This document shows, one piece after another, positions 60,996-64,000 of a stretch of 64,000 bases of DNA. How positions within the stretch are numbered: the stretch's first letter is position 1; every line of letters begins with the position of its first letter. The notes under the pieces are model-generated. The model was not told the origin of the DNA, made no database searches, and saw only the letters and a list, made by a program, of their open reading frames with translations. The stretch is from NCBI RefSeq assembly GCF_002743375.1, contig NZ_PDZC01000007.1:1-64000 (forward strand). Reading direction: 5' to 3'. The DNA is from Sporosarcina sp. P34. Its GTDB lineage: Bacteria > Bacillota > Bacilli > Bacillales_A > Planococcaceae. The position numbers and the translations under genes were made by a program.

Positions 60996-62897
60996 ATGAA
61001 CGCAAAGCAAACCGTACGCATCACTTCCCTATCCGCGATTTTGCTAGGAGCAGCGATCATCTTGCATTTCGCAAGCTTTCATGACGCGCGTCAAATTACA
61101 TTAATTGCGGCCACTTTAATCGCGGGTACTCCGATTGCAATCAAGGCGTGGAAAGCTATCCGCATGAAAGCTTTTAGTATTGAACTTCTCGTGACCATCG
61201 CGGTAATCGGTGCACTATTTATTGGTGAGTATGTAGAATCCGCTGCAGTTACGTTCTTATTTTTATTCGGAGCGCTACTTGAAATTCGTACAATGGAGAA
61301 AACTCGCTCATCCCTTAAGGCCCTTATTGATCTGGCACCACTAGAAGCAAGTGTCTTTCGGGATGGTAAAATCATGACAATCGCTGTTGATGAGGTAGTG
61401 GTCGGTGACCGGGTAATCGTTCGCTCAGGAGAACAAGTGCCAGTTGACGGACCGATTGTTACAGGCAATGCTTCTATAAATGAAGCAGCCATCACAGGGG
61501 AATCTGTACCCGCAGCCAAATCGCTAGACGACCAAGTGTTCAGTGGTACATTAGTAGACAATGGATATATCGAAATAATAGCAGAACGCGTAGGTGACGA
61601 TACAGCATTTGCTCGTATTATCGAGCTAGTCGAAGAAGCACAGGAAGCCAAATCGAAAACGCAAAAATTCCTTGAACGATTCGCCAACATCTATACACCT
61701 TCCATCGTCGTCTTATCGATGATCGTCTATCTGTTCACACGCAACATTGAAATGACATTAACCTTCCTCGTCATTGCTTGCCCTGGCGCTCTTGTCATTT
61801 CCGCTCCCGTTTCTATCGTAGCGGGAATCGGTAATGGAGCCAGACACGGTGTGCTCATTAAAGGTGGCGACGTGATGGAACAGTTGGCGAAAATCGACAC
61901 GGTTGTCTTTGATAAAACAGGCACATTGACTAAAGGACGTCCAGAGGTAACTGATATCCATAGCTTTGGTATCGAAAAAGAAGAGCTACTGCGCCTCACT
62001 GCAGAAGTTGAACTATTGTCCGAACACCATCTCGGTCAAACGATTGTCCGCGAAGCAAAGAAGCGCTTGATTGGCTTGACACATCAAGCACGTAACGCAA
62101 ACGTTATGAAAGGCAACGGCATTCTTGCTGAAGTAGACGGCAAGCAACTCGCAGCCGGCAACCGAAAACTGATGGCCTCGCAAGGTATATCTATTTCTAG
62201 TGACGTGGAAGCTTATGCATCCAAGCGGGAGAAAGCAGGTAATACGGCCGTGTTCATCAGCATTCACGGAAAGATCGCAGGTATTATTTCCATAGCGGAT
62301 CAAATCCGTCCGGAAGCACAGGCTGCTTTGGCCAAATTACGAAGAAGCGGTATCAAACAAATGATTATGCTAACTGGCGACAATGTCCACACTGCCCGTC
62401 TCGTCGGTCAACAACTTGGTCTCGACAGTGTCCACGCGGAGCTTTTACCTGAAGATAAAGTAGCCGCCGTTCAAAAGTTGAAAAGTCTTGGACATCGTGT
62501 AGCCATGGCAGGTGACGGAATCAACGATGCCCCTGCGATCGCCACGGCGGACATTGGACTCGCTATGGGCAAAGGCGGAACAGACATTTCCATGGAAACA
62601 GCGGATATCGTCTTGATGGCAGACCGTCTTGATCAATTCGCCCATGCCTACGCCTTATCGAAAGCGACTGTCAATAACATGAAACAAAATACATTCTTTG
62701 CGGTAGGCACAGTCTTCCTTCTGTTGGTCGGTGTACTGTTAGGCAAAGTGTTCTTAGCATCCGGCATGCTCATTCACGAAGCCAGTGTACTTTTGGTTAT
62801 ATTGAACGCCATTCGATTAATACGCTATACTAGTGACAAACCAGCCAATCGAACTATAAGCGAGGTGAAAGTGAATGAGTCAACAGCCCCACAATAA
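60996..62897 (+). CDS. Heavy-metal P1B-type ATPase with CPG motif
   Basis: A 633-residue P-type ATPase. It lacks N-terminal HMA domains. Order: actuator ITGESVPAAK (about 165), membrane motif IACPGALVISAP (about 262; CPG in place of CPC), phosphorylation DKTGTLTKG (about 305), SEHHLGQ in place of the usual SEHPLG, and GDGINDAPA hinge (about 505). The changed CPx and HP motifs suggest altered metal choice. It follows the CopZ-like gene by 15 bp and overlaps the Crp/Fnr gene by 23 bp. Confidence 0.93.
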   Translation: MNAKQTVRITSLSAILLGAAIILHFASFHDARQITLIAATLIAGTPIAIKAWKAIRMKAFSIELLVTIAVIGALFIGEYVESAAVTFLFLFGALLEIRTMEKTRSSLKALIDLAPLEASVFRDGKIMTIAVDEVVVGDRVIVRSGEQVPVDGPIVTGNASINEAAITGESVPAAKSLDDQVFSGTLVDNGYIEIIAERVGDDTAFARIIELVEEAQEAKSKTQKFLERFANIYTPSIVVLSMIVYLFTRNIEMTLTFLVIACPGALVISAPVSIVAGIGNGARHGVLIKGGDVMEQLAKIDTVVFDKTGTLTKGRPEVTDIHSFGIEKEELLRLTAEVELLSEHHLGQTIVREAKKRLIGLTHQARNANVMKGNGILAEVDGKQLAAGNRKLMASQGISISSDVEAYASKREKAGNTAVFISIHGKIAGIISIADQIRPEAQAALAKLRRSGIKQMIMLTGDNVHTARLVGQQLGLDSVHAELLPEDKVAAVQKLKSLGHRVAMAGDGINDAPAIATADIGLAMGKGGTDISMETADIVLMADRLDQFAHAYALSKATVNNMKQNTFFAVGTVFLLLVGVLLGKVFLASGMLIHEASVLLVILNAIRLIRYTSDKPANRTISEVKVNESTAPQ

Positions 62898-63564
62898 TAC
62901 GACGGATCAAAATATGTGTGTATCGCTCGTTCCGTTATTCAATCATTTGGAAACTGAACAGATGAAACACGTGGTAGGACTCGCGCGAAACACTTCCCAT
63001 CCACGTGGAAAAATCATTTACAATGAAGGCGACTGCTCCGAAGGTTTATATATTTTGCATAAAGGACGAATCAAAGTATACCGCCTGTCAGAAAACGGCA
63101 AGGAGCAACTCGTACGAATTTTAGAACCGGGAGATTTCACAGGTGAACTGTCGTTATTCAATGCCAAACCTCATGATGCCTATGCAGAAACACTTGAACC
63201 CGTGGAATTATGTATTATTCAACGTGATCAAATGCAACAACTTTTACAAAAACATCCTGCGATTTCATTAAAGATGTTAGAGGAATTCTCCTCTCGCCTC
63301 GCTCGGACAGAACAACGGGCAGCGCGGATCGGTATGGAAGCGGCAGAAACACGTATCGCACTATATCTAGCCGACTTATCTGAAGAACAACAACAATTGA
63401 CAGTCGAATTACCGATGAGTCGCAAAGATCTCGCCTCCCACCTCGGGACGACACCTGAAACGATTAGTCGAAAACTTAGTGCATTCGAGGAATCGGGCTG
63501 GATTCGCCAGTCCAGCATGAAAACGTTGGATATTCTCGATTTGGATGCTTTATTACTATTATGA
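62875..63564 (+). CDS. Crp/Fnr family transcriptional regulator
   Basis: A 229-residue regulator with a cyclic-nucleotide-binding-like beta barrel (about 20-135; GDFTGELSLFNAKPHDAYAE) and a C-terminal HTH (about 180-205; SRKDLASHLGTTPETISRKL). Cysteines near 15, 54 and 112 are present but the C-terminal FeS ligand cluster of B. subtilis Fnr is not. It overlaps the ATPase gene, and a FNR-type box precedes the operon, so it likely autoregulates in response to redox or metal state. Confidence 0.9.
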   Translation: MSQQPHNNTTDQNMCVSLVPLFNHLETEQMKHVVGLARNTSHPRGKIIYNEGDCSEGLYILHKGRIKVYRLSENGKEQLVRILEPGDFTGELSLFNAKPHDAYAETLEPVELCIIQRDQMQQLLQKHPAISLKMLEEFSSRLARTEQRAARIGMEAAETRIALYLADLSEEQQQLTVELPMSRKDLASHLGTTPETISRKLSAFEESGWIRQSSMKTLDILDLDALLLL

Positions 63565-63629
63565 AAGAAACTCTTTTCTTTCTACTACGTACGTGATACG
63601 CTAGTTCTGAAAACTAAATATTTTGACCA

Positions 63630-63717
63630 TTGGGGGAATCCTTCACAAGGACTGAGAAAAGAGTGTGGCTCTGAAACCCTTATTACCTGAACAGATTAGC
63701 ATCTGCGGAGGGAAGTG
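63630..63717 (+). ncRNA. TPP riboswitch (THI box)
   Basis: The leader has the conserved TPP aptamer elements: GGACTGAGA (63649-63657), AACCCTT, ACCTGAACAGATTAGCATCTGCG and GGAGGGAAG at the end. A terminator follows at 63754-63785, so thiamine pyrophosphate would turn off tenI by premature termination. Confidence 0.93.
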
Positions 63718-63753
63718 GCGAGTCGTTCCGTATATATTTCTGTCGACACATCC

Positions 63754-63785
63754 ACCACTTTCCGATTCGGGAAGTGGTTTTTTTA
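63754..63785 (+). terminator. Riboswitch-controlled terminator
   Basis: ACCACTTTCCG and CGGGAAGTGGT pair over 11 bp (one G-U) with a 3-nt loop, then T7. The GGAAGTGG end of the TPP aptamer (63711-63718) can compete for the same strand. Confidence 0.85.
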
Positions 63786-63799
63786 TTGGAGGGGAATGA

Positions 63800-64000
63800 A
63801 TGAAGTTACTTGGTGTGACCGATGACTGTCTTTCGGTTGACGAACTGACTTTACACTTACAGCAGACTGCACCGTTTCTAGATGCTATTATTTTGCGTGA
63901 AAAGTCCAAGACAGACGAACAACTGACAGACTTGATTACGCGTCTTGCGAATAGTGGATTTCCACTCGACAAGCTCATTATACATGCCAGACCTTATGTG
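63800..64000 (+). CDS. tenI: TenI/ThiE-like thiamine phosphate synthase family protein (partial)
   Basis: The first 67 codons of a TIM-barrel protein of the TenI/ThiE family (KLLGVTDDCLSV start; DAIILREKSKTDEQL). TenI is a thiazole tautomerase; ThiE couples the thiazole and pyrimidine. The REKSKT motif fits TenI better. The start at 63800 follows GGAGGGG, and the upstream TPP riboswitch confirms a thiamine role. It probably heads the tenI-thiOSGF operon beyond the window. Confidence 0.85.
   Translation, partial: MKLLGVTDDCLSVDELTLHLQQTAPFLDAIILREKSKTDEQLTDLITRLANSGFPLDKLIIHARPYV

Noticed and set aside
63643..63978. Minus-strand open frame of 111 residues
   Set aside because: It runs antisense through the TPP riboswitch, its terminator and the tenI start, all of which are well supported on the plus strand.

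Overview
The window is 64 kb of low-to-medium GC Firmicutes chromosome. It carries a short Sda checkpoint protein, a sigma-54 gene, S-layer-homology proteins, an MhqR quinone regulon and AGGAGG-type ribosome sites, which together point to a spore-forming member of Bacillales, most likely Planococcaceae/Caryophanaceae (Sporosarcina-like). The species assignment is inference.

Region by region: (1) 1-3750 is an accessory island of seven short single-gene units, all on the minus strand, separated by related palindromic repeats (core GCCCGATTGTTGAA or its relative) and ending at an N-terminal remnant of what looks like a tyrosine integrase (3614-3748). It looks like a decayed integron-style cassette array. 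(2) 3790-10050: CheV, a MHYT-GGDEF-EAL c-di-GMP protein, and an overlapping pair encoding a MazG-like pyrophosphohydrolase and a PLD-nuclease/SF2 helicase. (3) 10388-16310: an amino-acid/peptide catabolic cluster (PatB-like lyase, M20 amidohydrolase, YfcC-type transporter, broken threonine-synthase-like gene, RidA, YheO/DauR-type regulator). (4) 16380-20480: transposase debris, VOC protein, sda, MEDS histidine kinase, AEC transporter. (5) 20789-23451: a lone phage-type replication module. (6) 23664-31014: alkaline phosphatase, Fic protein, EamA transporter, DUF1284, rpoN, SLH protein. (7) 31473-36322: tatAC, then a ureohydrolase, a second YheO-type regulator and an Nramp-like carrier that lacks the metal-binding motif. 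(8) 36439-45279: ABC exporter, SLH protein, Fic fragment, and the MhqR quinone-detoxification cluster with a near-perfect MhqR operator, then YceI. (9) 45387-58793: acetyltransferases, Dph6-like ligase, PCYCGC lipoprotein, fumC, drug and chromate transporters, DUF47-PiT phosphate uptake, Csp, CAP-domain protein, small membrane proteins. (10) 58995-64000: Cu/Zn SOD, purC, a CopZ-like chaperone/P1B-ATPase/Crp-Fnr operon with an FNR-type box at -41.5, and a TPP riboswitch leading into tenI.

The most striking unexplained structure is a family of intergenic arrays built on an exact 21-bp period. At four places (32716-33134, 47661-48280, 55700-55830, 59715-59845) the motif CCGCTC(A/T)AT, or its variant CCGCGCTAT, recurs every 21 bp (two helical turns) with unrelated DNA between copies. 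Copy numbers are 21, 21 (three blocks of seven inside a 205-bp tandem superrepeat), 7 and 7. Each array lies just downstream of a rho-independent terminator and reads in the direction of the terminated gene. I know of no described element with these properties, and they are unlike CRISPR or REP elements. GC-rich REP-like hairpins (1300-1520, 50457-50595, 50755-50843) form a separate repeat family.
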